A stretch of 64,000 nt of DNA from [Actinomadura] parvosata subsp. kistnae (GCF_900323885.1 NZ_OOHJ01000018.1:868001-932000); one strand, 5' to 3'. Shown: positions 32,261 through 41,154, numbered from the stretch's first letter. A program made the numbers and translations. Notes: generated from the letters alone by a model not told the origin.

Positions 32261-32937
32261 CGGGCGCTCTCCAGCCGCACGGCGCCCGACTCGGCGATCA
32301 GGCCGTCACGCAGGTAGATCACCCGGTCCGCCCACGCGGCGTAGCGGGGCTCGTGGGTGACGAGCAGCACGGCCGCGCCGGCGTCGCAGCGGGCCCGCAG
32401 CAGCTCCAGGATCTCGTCGCCGGTGGCCGTGTCGAGCGCGCCGGTCGGCTCGTCGGCCAGCAGCAGCCGCCGCTCGCCCACCAGCGCCCTGGCGATGGCC
32501 ACCCGCTGGCGCTGCCCCCCGGACAGCTCCTCGGGGAAACGGTCGGCGATCTCCTCCACCCCCACCTCGGCCAGCACGGCCAGCGCCTCCGGGCGGGCCC
32601 GCGCGGCGCGCACGCCGTCGAGCTCCCGGGGCAGCATCACGTTCTCGGCCGCGGTCAGCGACGGGATCAGGTTGAGGTCCTGGAAGACGTATCCGACGCG
32701 GTTGCGCCTGATCGCGGCCACGTCCTTGACCCGCGACAGGTCCTCGCCCTCGATCGTCACCACCCCCGAGGTGGGCCGGTCCAGACCGCCCGCCAGGTTG
32801 AGCAGCGTGGACTTGCCCGAGCCGGACGGCCCCATGACCGCGACCAGCTCCCCCGCCGAGACCTCCAGGCTCACCCCCCTCAGCGCGTGCACCTGCCCGT
32901 GCTCGCGGGTGACGTCCCGCAGCTCCACCACACTCAT
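32257..32937 (-). CDS. ABC transporter ATP-binding protein (LolD/MacB type)
   Basis: 226-residue ATPase partner of the FtsX permease. Walker A GPSGSGKST, Q-loop VFQDLNLIPSLT, signature LSGGQRQRVAIARAL, Walker B LLLADEPTGALD and H-loop VTHEPRYA are all intact. It overlaps the upstream PadR gene and the downstream permease gene by 4 bases each, implying one polycistronic message. Confidence 0.94.
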   Translation of the reverse strand: MSVVELRDVTREHGQVHALRGVSLEVSAGELVAVMGPSGSGKSTLLNLAGGLDRPTSGVVTIEGEDLSRVKDVAAIRRNRVGYVFQDLNLIPSLTAAENVMLPRELDGVRAARARPEALAVLAEVGVEEIADRFPEELSGGQRQRVAIARALVGERRLLLADEPTGALDTATGDEILELLRARCDAGAAVLLVTHEPRYAAWADRVIYLRDGLIAESGAVRLESAR

Positions 32938-33443
32938 CGGTTCTTCTCCTTGGAAACGGCCTCGCAGTGGTCCAGCCAGCGCTGCTCCGCCTCGGCCTTG
33001 AAGATCAACGAATCCAGCACCAGGCGCTGCGCGAGCCCGCCGGCGGCGGCCCGCTTGGCCCTGGTGAGCTCCTGCAGCGCGCGCATCGTGGCCATGCGCT
33101 GCGTGTGGATGACCTCGGCGACGTCCACGCCGCCCGCCACGGCCATCGCGACCTTGATCGCCAGCTCGTCCCGAGGCCGGTCGGTCTGCGCGACGGGGGT
33201 GCTGAACCAGCGCGCCAGCTCCTCCCGACCGGCCTCGGTGATCGTGTGGACCACACGGCCCTGCTCATCGGCGCCGACGGGCTCGACGAGCCCGTCCCGC
33301 TCCAGGCGGGACAGCGTCGTGTAGACCTGGCCGATGTTCAACGGCCAGGTCGCCCCCGTGGACGCCTCGAACTCCACCCGCAGCTGATAGCCGTACCGTG
33401 GTCCGCTGCTCAGCAACGCCAGCAGCCCGTGCCTGATCGACAT
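32934..33443 (-). CDS. PadR-family regulator of the ABC operon
   Basis: 169 residues: winged helix SIRHGLLALLSSGPRYGYQLRVEFEASTG and IGQVYTTLSRLERDGLVEPV, then a C-terminal coiled region. The start at ATG 33443 is preferred over the longer frame because a perfect palindrome lies 2 bases upstream, which would otherwise be coding. First gene of PadR-ATPase-permease, so probably an autoregulated exporter switch responding to a transported compound. Confidence 0.9.
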   Translation of the reverse strand: MSIRHGLLALLSSGPRYGYQLRVEFEASTGATWPLNIGQVYTTLSRLERDGLVEPVGADEQGRVVHTITEAGREELARWFSTPVAQTDRPRDELAIKVAMAVAGGVDVAEVIHTQRMATMRALQELTRAKRAAAGGLAQRLVLDSLIFKAEAEQRWLDHCEAVSKEKNR

Positions 33444-33445
33444 GA

Positions 33446-33469
33446 ATACTGAGTATGCATACTCAGTAT
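33446..33469. promoter_or_regulatory. 24-bp perfect palindrome, PadR operator
   Basis: A 12-bp half site, ATACTGAGTATG, is followed directly by its exact complement. It ends 2 bases before the PadR start codon, so a bound repressor would block transcription or a near-leaderless start of the operon. Confidence 0.8.
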
Positions 33470-33532
33470 GCCTAGGGCAACCTGATCCGCGTATTCTGGA
33501 CACAGCCCGAGGTTCAGGCCGATACTCGCTCT

Positions 33533-34081
33533 ATGAGCTCCACGCATCCGCCCTTTCGCGCCTCAGATGGGGAACGTGACCGTGCGATCGACGAGCTCAA
33601 GGAGCGCGCGGTAGAGGGCCGCATCTCGCACGACACCTTCGTGGGGCGGGTGGACCAGGCACTACGGGCGCGCAACCAGTTCGAGCTCGACGAGCTGGTC
33701 GCCGACCTGCCGCGGCGGCCCACGTTCCGCCAGCGGCTCACCGACGCCGTCTCCTCGGTCTCCGAGTTCACCACCAGGCTCCAGTCCGCCTGGCGGCGGC
33801 CCCGGCTCCCCCGGCTGGCGCTGCCCGACGACGACCGCCTGCGTTACGTGGTGGGCCGCGGGTCGGCCTGCGACCTCGTGCTCTCCGACCTGACGGTCTC
33901 CCGCGTGCACGCCGAGCTGCGCCGCGAGGGCGACGGCGGGTGGATGCTGATCGATCTCGGCTCGCTCAACGGCACCCGGCTCAACGGGTGGCGGCTGGTG
34001 GGGCCGGCGCGGGTGAAGTCGGGCGACGAGGTGTCGTTCGGTGACTGCGGCTTCATGGTCACGTCCCAGCAGCCGACCTGA
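33533..34081 (+). CDS. DUF1707-FHA domain protein
   Basis: 182 residues. The N-terminal DUF1707 (FRASDGERDRAIDELKERAVEGRISHDTFVGRVDQALRARNQFELDELVADLP) is followed by a basic linker and a C-terminal FHA domain (VVGRGSACDLVLSDLTVSRVHAELR, GGWMLIDLGSLNGTRLNG) that should bind phosphothreonine. There is no membrane segment. It probably links Ser/Thr kinase signalling to an envelope-related process, a common context for this domain pair in actinobacteria. The partner is not visible here. Confidence 0.9.
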   Translation: MSSTHPPFRASDGERDRAIDELKERAVEGRISHDTFVGRVDQALRARNQFELDELVADLPRRPTFRQRLTDAVSSVSEFTTRLQSAWRRPRLPRLALPDDDRLRYVVGRGSACDLVLSDLTVSRVHAELRREGDGGWMLIDLGSLNGTRLNGWRLVGPARVKSGDEVSFGDCGFMVTSQQPT

Positions 34082-34241
34082 CGGCCCGCCCGCCCACCTG
34101 ACGGCCCGGCAGCCGACGCGGGGCGCCTGCGCAGCGGGCCCGGCGAGCCCGCAAACCCCAACAAATACGGATATTTGCGGATTACAGGCTGACTGGGCTG
34201 ATCCATGCTCTCATGCGTTCCCCCAGTCACTTGGAGACCCC

Positions 34242-35786
34242 ATGCGGCGCACCTCAGCCTCCCTCGTCGCGGGCACGCTCGTCGCGGCCCTCGCGTGGGC
34301 GTCCGGACCCTCCACGCCCGCCGTCGCGCTCGACCCCACCGTCGGCGTCGCGGACCTGACCCAGGACATCAACCAGATCCTCAGCGACTCGCGGCTCACG
34401 ATCGCCCGGGCGGGCGTCGTGGTCAAGAGCGCCAAGACCGGCGAGGAGCTGTACGCCACCGACGCCGGCAAGCTCCTGACCCCGGCCTCGAACACCAAGC
34501 TGTTCACCTCGGCCGCCGCGGTGGAGACGCTCGGCCTCGACTACCGCTTCCCCACCACCGTGCTGGGCACCGGCCGCAAGGCAGGCTCGGTGCTGACCGG
34601 CGACCTGGTGCTGCGCGGCACCGGCGACCCGACCATGCTGGCCGAGGACTACGACGCGCTGGCCGCCAAGGTGGCCGCCGCCGGCGTCAAGGTCGTGACC
34701 GGCAAGCTGGTGGCCGACGACACCTGGTTCGACTCCCAGCGCCTCGGCAACGACTGGTCGTGGGACGACGAGACCGCGTACTACGCGGCGCCGATCTCGG
34801 CGCTGACGGCCTCCCCCGACCGGGACTACGACGCCGGCTCGGTGATCGTCTCCGTGGCCGCCGACGGCGACAAGGTCAAGGTCTCGACCACGCCGGAGAC
34901 CGACTACCTGAAGATCGTCAACAAGGCCACGGTAGGCGCGGAGACGGACGTGCTCATCGAGCGGCAGCACGGCACCCGCACGGTGGTGATCACCGGCACG
35001 GTGGCGGAGCCGTACCAGGAGTGGGTGGCGGTGGACGACCCCACCGCGTACGTCTCCTCGCTGTTCCGCAAGTCGCTGGCCGGGCACGGCGTCAAGGTGC
35101 TCGGCCCGACGACGGCCGGCGCGGCGCCGTCCGGGGCGAAGGAGCTGGCCCGGCACGAGTCGATGACGCTGGGCGAGCTGCTGGTGCCGTTCATGAAGCT
35201 GAGCAACAACATCCACGCCGAGATCCTCACCAAGGCCATGGGCCGCAAGGTGTCGGGTCAGGGCACCTGGTCGGCGGGCCTGAAGGTCAGCACCGACTTC
35301 GCCAAGGCGAACGGCGTCCAGGTGATCAACATGCGGGACGGCTCGGGCCTGTCGCGCCGCGACGGCTTCTCGCCGGGCTCGATCGTGCAGCTCCTGACGG
35401 CCGTGCGCGCCAAGCCGTGGTTCTCCACCTGGTACGAGTCCCTGCCCATCGCCGGCAACCCGGACCGGTTCACCGGCGGCACCCTGCGCAGCCGGATGCG
35501 CGGCACGCCCGCCGAGAACAACGTGCACGCCAAGACGGGCTCGCTCACGGGCGTCACCTCGCTGTCCGGCTACGTCACGAGCGCCGACGGCGAGCCGCTG
35601 ATCTTCTCGATCATGCTGAACCAGTACCTGTCGGGCTCGCCGAAGGACATCGAGGACAAGATCGCCGTGCGGCTCGCGCAGTTCTCGCGGACGGCGGCGG
35701 CGGGCGACGCGGCCGCGCTGCGTACCGCCGGGGAGCCGGCGTCGGGCGACCTGGAGTGCTCGTGGCTCAAGCCCGCGCCGTGCTAG
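34242..35786 (+). CDS. dacB: D-Ala-D-Ala carboxypeptidase/endopeptidase (PBP4, peptidase S13)
   Basis: 514 residues with a signal peptide (RRTSASLVAGTLVAALAWASG, cleaved near AVA). The three penicillin-binding motifs are SxxK in TPASNTKLFTSAAA, SxN in KLSNNIHAEIL and KTG in VHAKTGSLTGV. It trims pentapeptide stems or crosslinks of peptidoglycan outside the membrane. ATG 34242 has TTGGAG upstream; the longer open frame lacks a signal. The C-terminal CSW...PC pair of cysteines after the domain is unusual. A terminator follows. Confidence 0.92.
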   Translation: MRRTSASLVAGTLVAALAWASGPSTPAVALDPTVGVADLTQDINQILSDSRLTIARAGVVVKSAKTGEELYATDAGKLLTPASNTKLFTSAAAVETLGLDYRFPTTVLGTGRKAGSVLTGDLVLRGTGDPTMLAEDYDALAAKVAAAGVKVVTGKLVADDTWFDSQRLGNDWSWDDETAYYAAPISALTASPDRDYDAGSVIVSVAADGDKVKVSTTPETDYLKIVNKATVGAETDVLIERQHGTRTVVITGTVAEPYQEWVAVDDPTAYVSSLFRKSLAGHGVKVLGPTTAGAAPSGAKELARHESMTLGELLVPFMKLSNNIHAEILTKAMGRKVSGQGTWSAGLKVSTDFAKANGVQVINMRDGSGLSRRDGFSPGSIVQLLTAVRAKPWFSTWYESLPIAGNPDRFTGGTLRSRMRGTPAENNVHAKTGSLTGVTSLSGYVTSADGEPLIFSIMLNQYLSGSPKDIEDKIAVRLAQFSRTAAAGDAAALRTAGEPASGDLECSWLKPAPC

Positions 35787-35808
35787 TCGCTCGCTGAAGG
35801 AAAATCTC

Positions 35809-35835
35809 GCGGCCCCCTGACGTCCAGGGGGCCGC
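35809..35835 (+). terminator. dacB terminator
   Basis: An 11-bp perfect GC-rich stem (35809-35819 with 35825-35835), 5-base loop, then TCTGGTTT. Confidence 0.85.
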
Positions 35836-35983
35836 TCTGGTTTACCGAGATCAGAGGGGGTGATATTACGATTCAGCCACTTGGAGCTCCAAGTTAGGAC
35901 TTGAATTTCCGTACAAAGCCGACTTGGGGCGACCAGAATGCGGGTTCGACGCACAGTCGAGCCCCTCATCCGGAGGATGGTCC

Positions 35984-36496
35984 ATGCGCAGAGAGCTCCA
36001 GGCGGTGGCCTGTGTGGGATGTCTGGCGACCTTGAGCATCCCCGCGCCCGCCGCCGCCGGGCAGACCCCCGGCGGCGCCGCCGGGCAGGCCCACGGCTCG
36101 GGCGCGCGCCGCGGCTTCGCGTCGGCGGCCGAGAGCCGGGTCGTCGCGCTCACCAACGCCGCCAGGACCAGGAACGGCTGCCGTCCCGTCGTCCACGACC
36201 CCAAGCTGCACCTCGCCGCCGAGCGCCATTCGGCGGACATGGCCCGCAGGAACTACTTCTCCCACACCTCGCGCGACGGCCGCACGTTCGGGCAGCGGAT
36301 CAAGGCCGCCGGCTTCGCCTTCCGCAGGGCCGCCGAGAACATCGCCCAGGGGCAGCCCACCGCCGCCGCCGTGGTCAAGGCCTGGCTCCACAGCCCGGGG
36401 CACCGGGCGAACCTGCTGAACTGCGCGTACACCCATATCGGCGTCGGGCACCACCACAAGGGGCCCACCTGGACGCAGGACTTCGGCGCCCGCTAG
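35984..36496 (+). CDS. Secreted CAP/SCP-domain protein
   Basis: 170 residues with a signal peptide ending near APAAAG. The CAP (SCP/PR1) domain shows ESRVVALTNAARTRNGCRPVVHDPKLHLAAERHSADMARRNYFSHTSRDG, AENIAQGQ and WLHSPGHRANLLNCAYTHIGVG, with the conserved His-Glu-His set. Extracellular; actinobacterial members are YkwD-like with unknown activity. ATG 35984 has CGGAGGA upstream. Confidence 0.88.
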   Translation: MRRELQAVACVGCLATLSIPAPAAAGQTPGGAAGQAHGSGARRGFASAAESRVVALTNAARTRNGCRPVVHDPKLHLAAERHSADMARRNYFSHTSRDGRTFGQRIKAAGFAFRRAAENIAQGQPTAAAVVKAWLHSPGHRANLLNCAYTHIGVGHHHKGPTWTQDFGAR

Positions 36497-36598
36497 AGCG
36501 CCGCGACAAGCACCACTCCCCCCGACCAAGGGAGCGTCGGGCTTTCGCCGGCCCCACCCGAGCCGGTTCCCACCGCACGCCCACGCGCTCCCCTCCGG

Positions 36599-36647
36599 GC
36601 GGACCCGGCCGCGACTCCCCCCGCACACGGACCGCGGCCGGGTCCGC
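36599..36647. terminator. Convergent terminator CAP / BtrH-N genes
   Basis: A 15-bp perfect inverted repeat (36599-36613 with 36633-36647) with a 19-base loop, ending 2 bases before the minus-strand gene stop. The 152-base gap holds nothing else recognisable. Confidence 0.75.
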
Positions 36648-36648
36648 A

Positions 36649-37590
36649 CTAACCCACCACTGCTCTCAGGATGTCCCGCAGCCGGTCGTAGCCGGGTGCG
36701 AGCCGCCGCAGCCCCGCCGACACGGCCGCGTCGTCGCCCGTGGTGAGCGGAAGCTGCAGGCTCCCGAGCACCCGCGCCTGCTCCCACGTCGCCGCGGCCG
36801 CCTCGTCCAGGCCGAGGCTGCCCAGGCAGGTCGCCGCGTCGGCCAGCCGCCGCGCTCCGAGGCGGACGCCGAAGTGCACGAGCATGCCGCGCGCCGGCCC
36901 GCCGAGCCCGCCGTCCACCTGCTCGGCCAGCCGCAGCAGCGCCGCCGCCCCGCCGAGCGTCCCCGGCGGGACCGGCAGGTCGTCCCGGCCCTCCAGCCAG
37001 CGCACGGCGGCGGGCAGCGAGTCCCGCAAGGCGCCCAGGGCGGACGTCCGCCGCACCCGGACGAAACCGGTCCGCAGCACGTAAGGCGTGCCGAGGTAGG
37101 CGACCGCCTCGCCGCGCCACGCGTCGAGGAAGGCGGCGGCGGGCAGCGTCGCGAAGGGATGCCCGTGCGGGTCGTGCACCACGACGACGTCGTCCTCGAC
37201 GGCGATCGCCACCACGTAGTGGTCGCCGGCCCCGCCCGGCGTGTACGCCAGCAGCCCCATGTCCACCGGCCCCACCAGGACCGGCCCGCCCGCGCACGCG
37301 GCACGCAGCCGGTCGAGCGCCTGCTCGGCCGTGCCGCCGTGGCTGCGCTCGCACTCCCAGCCGAGCAACCCGACGGCGGCGTCGAGCCCCAGCTCGGGGT
37401 CCCAGCCGTAGGGGTCGAAGAACGGCTCGGAGCCGCCGATGAGCTGCATCCCGAACGGGGAGCCCGTCAGCGTCTCGATCACGCCCACGTCGGGTGCGCC
37501 GGGGCCGAGCACCATGGCCAGCGAGTGGGCGTAACAGTACGGTCCTGAACCGGAGTAAGGCAGCATGGCGCCCAGTGAAGGGCCTGACAC
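36649..37590 (-). CDS. BtrH-N / C39-like protein linked to ABC importer
   Basis: 313 residues. The N-terminal half (PYSGSGPYCYAHSLAMVLG, PVLVGPVDMGLLAYTPGGAGDHYVVAIAVEDDVVVVHDPHGHPFATLPAAAFLDAWRG) fits the BtrH N-terminal, papain-like C39 fold, with a possible Cys-His-Asp set C19, H123 and D134. BtrH is an acyltransferase in butirosin synthesis. The C-terminal half is helical and unassigned. The start may be GTG 37590 or ATG 37566. It lies 15 bases downstream of the permease gene, so it is probably the last gene of the transporter operon. Function unknown. Confidence 0.72.
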   Translation of the reverse strand: MSGPSLGAMLPYSGSGPYCYAHSLAMVLGPGAPDVGVIETLTGSPFGMQLIGGSEPFFDPYGWDPELGLDAAVGLLGWECERSHGGTAEQALDRLRAACAGGPVLVGPVDMGLLAYTPGGAGDHYVVAIAVEDDVVVVHDPHGHPFATLPAAAFLDAWRGEAVAYLGTPYVLRTGFVRVRRTSALGALRDSLPAAVRWLEGRDDLPVPPGTLGGAAALLRLAEQVDGGLGGPARGMLVHFGVRLGARRLADAATCLGSLGLDEAAAATWEQARVLGSLQLPLTTGDDAAVSAGLRRLAPGYDRLRDILRAVVG

Positions 37591-37599
37591 GGTGTCAGG
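37583..37599. promoter_or_regulatory. Palindrome at the BtrH-N gene start
   Basis: CCTGACAC-C-GTGTCAGG on the minus strand, a perfect 8-bp inverted repeat around one base, overlapping the GTG start 37590. It could be an operator or a small hairpin that favours use of ATG 37566. Confidence 0.45.
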
Positions 37600-37605
37600 C
37601 GCAAC

Positions 37606-38385
37606 TCATCCGGGGCGCCGGTCGGAGAAGCGGGCCAGGACGAGCGCTTCGACGACGCCGACGACCGCGTACGCGAGGATCGACACGCCCGTGACGACCA
37701 CGATGTCCGCCCACACCTCGTCGTAGCGGAACCCGCCGATGGCGCGCAGGATCTCGGCCCCGATGCCCTCGCCGGTGGCCAGCCATTCGGCGATGAGCGC
37801 CCCGATGATGGAGGCGGGCACGGAGATCCTGGCCGAGGCGAACACGGCGGGCATCGCGGTCGGCACCGCGACCTTGCGCAGCACGGTGAAGCGGGTGCCG
37901 CCGTACGCCATGATCAGGTCGGTGGCCTGGGGCGAGGCGGAGCGCAGGCCGAAGGCGATGTTGACCAGCGCGGGGAAGAAGACCACGATGCCGCCGATCA
38001 CGGCGACGCCGAGCAGGTCGCGACCGAAGACGAGGGTGATCAGCGGCGTCATCACGACGAGCGGCACCGAGCGCAGCAGCATGGCGACCGGCATGAACGT
38101 CTGCTCGACGGTCCGCAGCAGCACGAACGCGACGGCCACGACGATCGCGGCGGCCATCCCGGAGACGAAGCCGATGGCCGCGTCCCTGATCGTGATGCCG
38201 AGCGCGCCGAACACGGCCTCGCGGTGCGCCTGCGAGGCGGTCAGGTACTCCCAGACCTGCGGCGGGCGCTTGCCGACGAGCGGGCTGATCCCGAACGCCT
38301 CCAGCGCCAGCCACCAGGCGGCCACGACGATGACGACGGAGGGCACCAGCGGCCCGACGATCCGCAGCACGGTCCGGCCGATCAT
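37606..38385 (-). CDS. ABC transporter permease (SsuC/ThiX type), second
   Basis: 259 residues, about six helices. The BPD-type inner-membrane signature region is RSVPLVVMTPLITLVFG and GGTRFTVLRKVAVPTAMPAVFASARISVPASIIGALIAEWLATGEGIG. It pairs with the other permease as a heterodimer. ATG overlaps the preceding stop by 4 bases. Imports a small organic solute bound by the NMT1-like lipoprotein. Confidence 0.92.
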   Translation of the reverse strand: MIGRTVLRIVGPLVPSVVIVVAAWWLALEAFGISPLVGKRPPQVWEYLTASQAHREAVFGALGITIRDAAIGFVSGMAAAIVVAVAFVLLRTVEQTFMPVAMLLRSVPLVVMTPLITLVFGRDLLGVAVIGGIVVFFPALVNIAFGLRSASPQATDLIMAYGGTRFTVLRKVAVPTAMPAVFASARISVPASIIGALIAEWLATGEGIGAEILRAIGGFRYDEVWADIVVVTGVSILAYAVVGVVEALVLARFSDRRPG

Positions 38386-39131
38386 GCGGCCTCCCCTCTC
38401 GACCACGGGGTGACCACGCGGGCGACGAGCGCGACGACGGCGTACCCGAGGCCCGCGACCAGGCCCGCCACCAGCGCCAGCCCCCAGGTGCGCGGCACCT
38501 GGAACTGCTGCTGGGAGATCATCAGGGAGACGCCGAGCCCCTGGTCGTTGCTGCCCAGGTACTCGCCGATGATGGCGCCGAGCAGCGCCGACGGGGCGGA
38601 GATCTTCAGGCCGGCGAACGTGCTGGGCAGGGCGGAGATGACCTGGACGTAGCGGAGCCTGGCCAGCCGGCCGCCGCCGTACACGGTGATCAGGTCGAGG
38701 CTGGCCCGGTCGGCGGAGCGCAGCCCGAGCAGGGCGCCGATGAGCGTGGTGAAGAAGACGGAGATGGCCGCGAGGAACACCACCGTCGCGTCGCCGCCGA
38801 GGACGACGAGCACGATCGGCCCGATGGCCAGCAGCGGGATGCAGTAGGAGATGACGGCGAGCTGCGTGGCGACGGCTTCGAGCCGGGGCACGAGCAGCAC
38901 GAGCAGCGCCACGCCGAGGGCCAGCCCGTTGCCCCACAGGAAGCCCTGGACGGCGGCGGACAGGGTGGCGCCGGCGTTGGGGCCGTAGAAGGCCCAGCCG
39001 TCGCGGCCCATCGACTCCAGCACCGCGACCGGGGTGGGCACGGCGCCGCCGCCGGCGAAGACGGTGGCGGCCAGCAGCCACCAGATCGCGACGAGCGCGA
39101 CGACGCCGGCCAGGCCCTGCAGCCGTCTCAT
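38382..39131 (-). CDS. ABC transporter permease (SsuC/ThiX type), first
   Basis: 249 residues, similar topology to the other permease: CIPLLAIGPIVLVVLGGDATVVFLAAISVFFTTLIGALLGLRSA and GGGRLARLRYVQVISALPSTFAGLKISAPSALLGAIIGEYLG. It overlaps its neighbours by 4 bases on each side. Having two distinct permease genes is a feature of RibX/ThiX-like and pyrimidine-type importers. Confidence 0.92.
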   Translation of the reverse strand: MRRLQGLAGVVALVAIWWLLAATVFAGGGAVPTPVAVLESMGRDGWAFYGPNAGATLSAAVQGFLWGNGLALGVALLVLLVPRLEAVATQLAVISYCIPLLAIGPIVLVVLGGDATVVFLAAISVFFTTLIGALLGLRSADRASLDLITVYGGGRLARLRYVQVISALPSTFAGLKISAPSALLGAIIGEYLGSNDQGLGVSLMISQQQFQVPRTWGLALVAGLVAGLGYAVVALVARVVTPWSRGEAA

Positions 39132-39880
39132 GAGCCGTGCCCGAACAGCAGGTCGCTGAGGTGGTCGTGGTAGGCGTGGAACTCGGGCGTGCGCATCATC
39201 TCGGGCGTACGGGGGCGGGGCAGGTCGATCTTCACCATCTCCACCACCCGCCCGGGGCGCGGGCTCATCACGGCCACCAGGTCGGACAGGAAGACGGCCT
39301 CGCCGATGCCGTGGGTGACCATGAGCGTGGTGGCGGGCTTCTCCGTCCAGATGCGCAGCAGCTCCAGGTTGAGCCGCTGGCGGGTCATGTCGTCCAGGGC
39401 GCCGAACGGCTCGTCGAGCAGCAGCACGCTGGGCTTGACCACGAGGGCGCGGGCGATCGAGACGCGCTGGCGCATGCCGCCGGACAGCTCGGCCGGGCGG
39501 GCCTTCTCGAACCCCTCCAGGCCGACCAGCTTGATCAGGTCGTCGATCACGCCTGGTTCGGGCTTGATGCCGGCCACCTCCAGCGGCAGCCGGATGTTGG
39601 CGGCGACGCTGCGCCAGGCGAGCAGCGCGGAGTCCTGGAAGGCGATGCCGAGGTGGTGGCTCCTGCGCAGTTCCTGCGGCGTCTCGCCGTTGACCCTGAT
39701 CTCGCCCGCCGTGGGCTCCTCCAGGCCGGCGAGGATGCGCAGCACCGTGGACTTGCCGCAGCCGGACGGGCCGAGCAGCGACAGGAACGAGCCCTTCGGC
39801 GTGCTCAGGTCCACGCCGTCGACGGCGGTGACGCCCTTGCCGAACGTCTTGGTCAGCCCGGTGATGGCGATGCCGCTCAT
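39128..39880 (-). CDS. ABC transporter ATP-binding protein (SsuB/TauB type)
   Basis: 250 residues with Walker A GPSGCGKST, Q-loop AFQDSALLAWRSVAANIRLPL, signature LSGGMRQRVSIARAL, Walker B VLLLDEPFGALDDMTRQRL and H-loop VTHGIGEAVFLSD, all typical of nitrate/sulfonate/taurine-class importers. 4-base overlaps with the binding-protein gene and the first permease. Confidence 0.94.
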   Translation of the reverse strand: MSGIAITGLTKTFGKGVTAVDGVDLSTPKGSFLSLLGPSGCGKSTVLRILAGLEEPTAGEIRVNGETPQELRRSHHLGIAFQDSALLAWRSVAANIRLPLEVAGIKPEPGVIDDLIKLVGLEGFEKARPAELSGGMRQRVSIARALVVKPSVLLLDEPFGALDDMTRQRLNLELLRIWTEKPATTLMVTHGIGEAVFLSDLVAVMSPRPGRVVEMVKIDLPRPRTPEMMRTPEFHAYHDHLSDLLFGHGS

Positions 39881-40935
39881 GACAGCTTCAGGCTCGGGTC
39901 GGCCTGGTAGATCTCGTTCAGGATCGACAGGTCGAACAGCTGCTCGGCCTTGATGGTCAGGCCGGCCTTCGACAGCGAGGAGATGTTCTGCTCGATCAGC
40001 TCGGGCGTCATCGTGAACAGCCCGTTGGCCTTGGCGTCGTCGGTGACGACGAGCTCGTTCTGCATCTTGGCCTCCTCGGTCTGCTCCTTGACGTCGAGGT
40101 TCTGGTCCTTGCCGTAGACGGTGGCGGCCAGCTCGGCGGCCTTGGCCGGGTTCGCGACGGCGTCCTTCCAGCCCTTGATCTCGGCGGTCAGGAACGCCTT
40201 GAGCTTGTCGCGCTCGTTGTCGATGGTCTCCTGCGTGACCGTGAACGTCTCGGCGACCAGCGGCAGGCCGGCGTCGGCGAGCAGCAGGTACGCCGGGTCG
40301 TGCCCCTTCATCCGCAGGTTGACGGGGCCGCTGGTGACGAAGCCCACGTACCCGTCGAGCTGCCCGGAGGTGAGCATCGACGGGTCCGACTGGAACGGCA
40401 CCCTGGTGACCTGGGCGGCGTCGATGCCGTTGGCCTTGAGCAGCGCGTTCCAGACCAGCTCGTTGGAGTCCTGGACGCCGATCTTCTTGCCGACGAGGTC
40501 CGCGGCCTTCTCGATCGGGTTCTTGCTGAGGGAGATGATGGCGAACGGGTTCTTCTGGAACGTGGCGCCGACGATCTTCAGCGGGGCGCCCTGGAGCACG
40601 GCGGGCGCGGTGATCGTGGGGGCCGACAGGCCCGCCCAGCAGCGCCCGGTGGCCAGGCCCGACTCGACCGAGGTGCCGGAGCCGCCGCCGGACAGCAGCT
40701 CCACCTGCGAGAACCCGGCCGCTTTGAAGTATCCGTTGGTGTCGGCGAAGTACTCGCCGGCGAACTCCACGTTCTTCTTCCAGGAGAGCTGCAGCTTGAC
40801 CGACCCGAACCCGCCGCCACCGCCGCTGGAGGAGGTGGTGGTGGTCGTGCCGTTGTCCCCGCACGCGGCCAGACCGAGCGCCAGACCGGCCAGACCGGAT
40901 GTCCGCAGGAACGCGCGACGGTCGAAGGTAGCCAT
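39877..40935 (-). CDS. NMT1/THI5-like substrate-binding lipoprotein
   Basis: 352 residues. The N-terminus combines a twin-arginine motif (DRRAFLRTSG) with a lipobox (LGLAACGDN), so it is probably Tat-exported and lipid-anchored. The body starts KLQLSWKKNVEFAGEYFADTNGYFKAAGF, like ThiY/RibY/NMT1 proteins that bind pyrimidines, thiamine precursors or riboflavin. First gene of the importer operon. The flanking amidohydrolase and adenine deaminase suggest a nucleobase-related ligand, which is inference. Confidence 0.9.
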   Translation of the reverse strand: MATFDRRAFLRTSGLAGLALGLAACGDNGTTTTTSSSGGGGGFGSVKLQLSWKKNVEFAGEYFADTNGYFKAAGFSQVELLSGGGSGTSVESGLATGRCWAGLSAPTITAPAVLQGAPLKIVGATFQKNPFAIISLSKNPIEKAADLVGKKIGVQDSNELVWNALLKANGIDAAQVTRVPFQSDPSMLTSGQLDGYVGFVTSGPVNLRMKGHDPAYLLLADAGLPLVAETFTVTQETIDNERDKLKAFLTAEIKGWKDAVANPAKAAELAATVYGKDQNLDVKEQTEEAKMQNELVVTDDAKANGLFTMTPELIEQNISSLSKAGLTIKAEQLFDLSILNEIYQADPSLKLS

Positions 40936-40991
40936 AATTCTCCTTGAACGGCCCGTGAAGATGCAGGTCAGGAAGGTATCCCTCGATTATT

Positions 40992-41010
40992 ACCATCGTG
41001 TGACGATGGT
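40992..41010. promoter_or_regulatory. Inverted repeat upstream of the importer operon
   Basis: ACCATCG (40992-40998) and its complement (41004-41010), 5-base spacer, in the 219-base divergent region between the importer and the amidohydrolase. A TAATAAT element lies next to it on the minus strand. Candidate operator; the nearby PucR protein is one possible binder. Nothing else clear is seen in this gap. Confidence 0.45.
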
Positions 41011-41154
41011 TTCGGACATCGCGACCCGGGGAACGCCCGCGCATCGGGAAGCCGGGAAAACCGCTGGCGGCCCCTGTAGGTCCCTACGAGAGCGCCGCGC
41101 GAGGACCGTAGATCCCTCCAGCCGCCCAGGGGCTCCGGTAGCGTCGAGCCCGAG

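Noticed and set aside
34162..34177. CAAATA-CGGA-TATTTG inverted repeat upstream of dacB
   Set aside because: Only 6-bp arms in an AT-rich patch; could be chance or a promoter part, and no matching regulator gene is adjacent.
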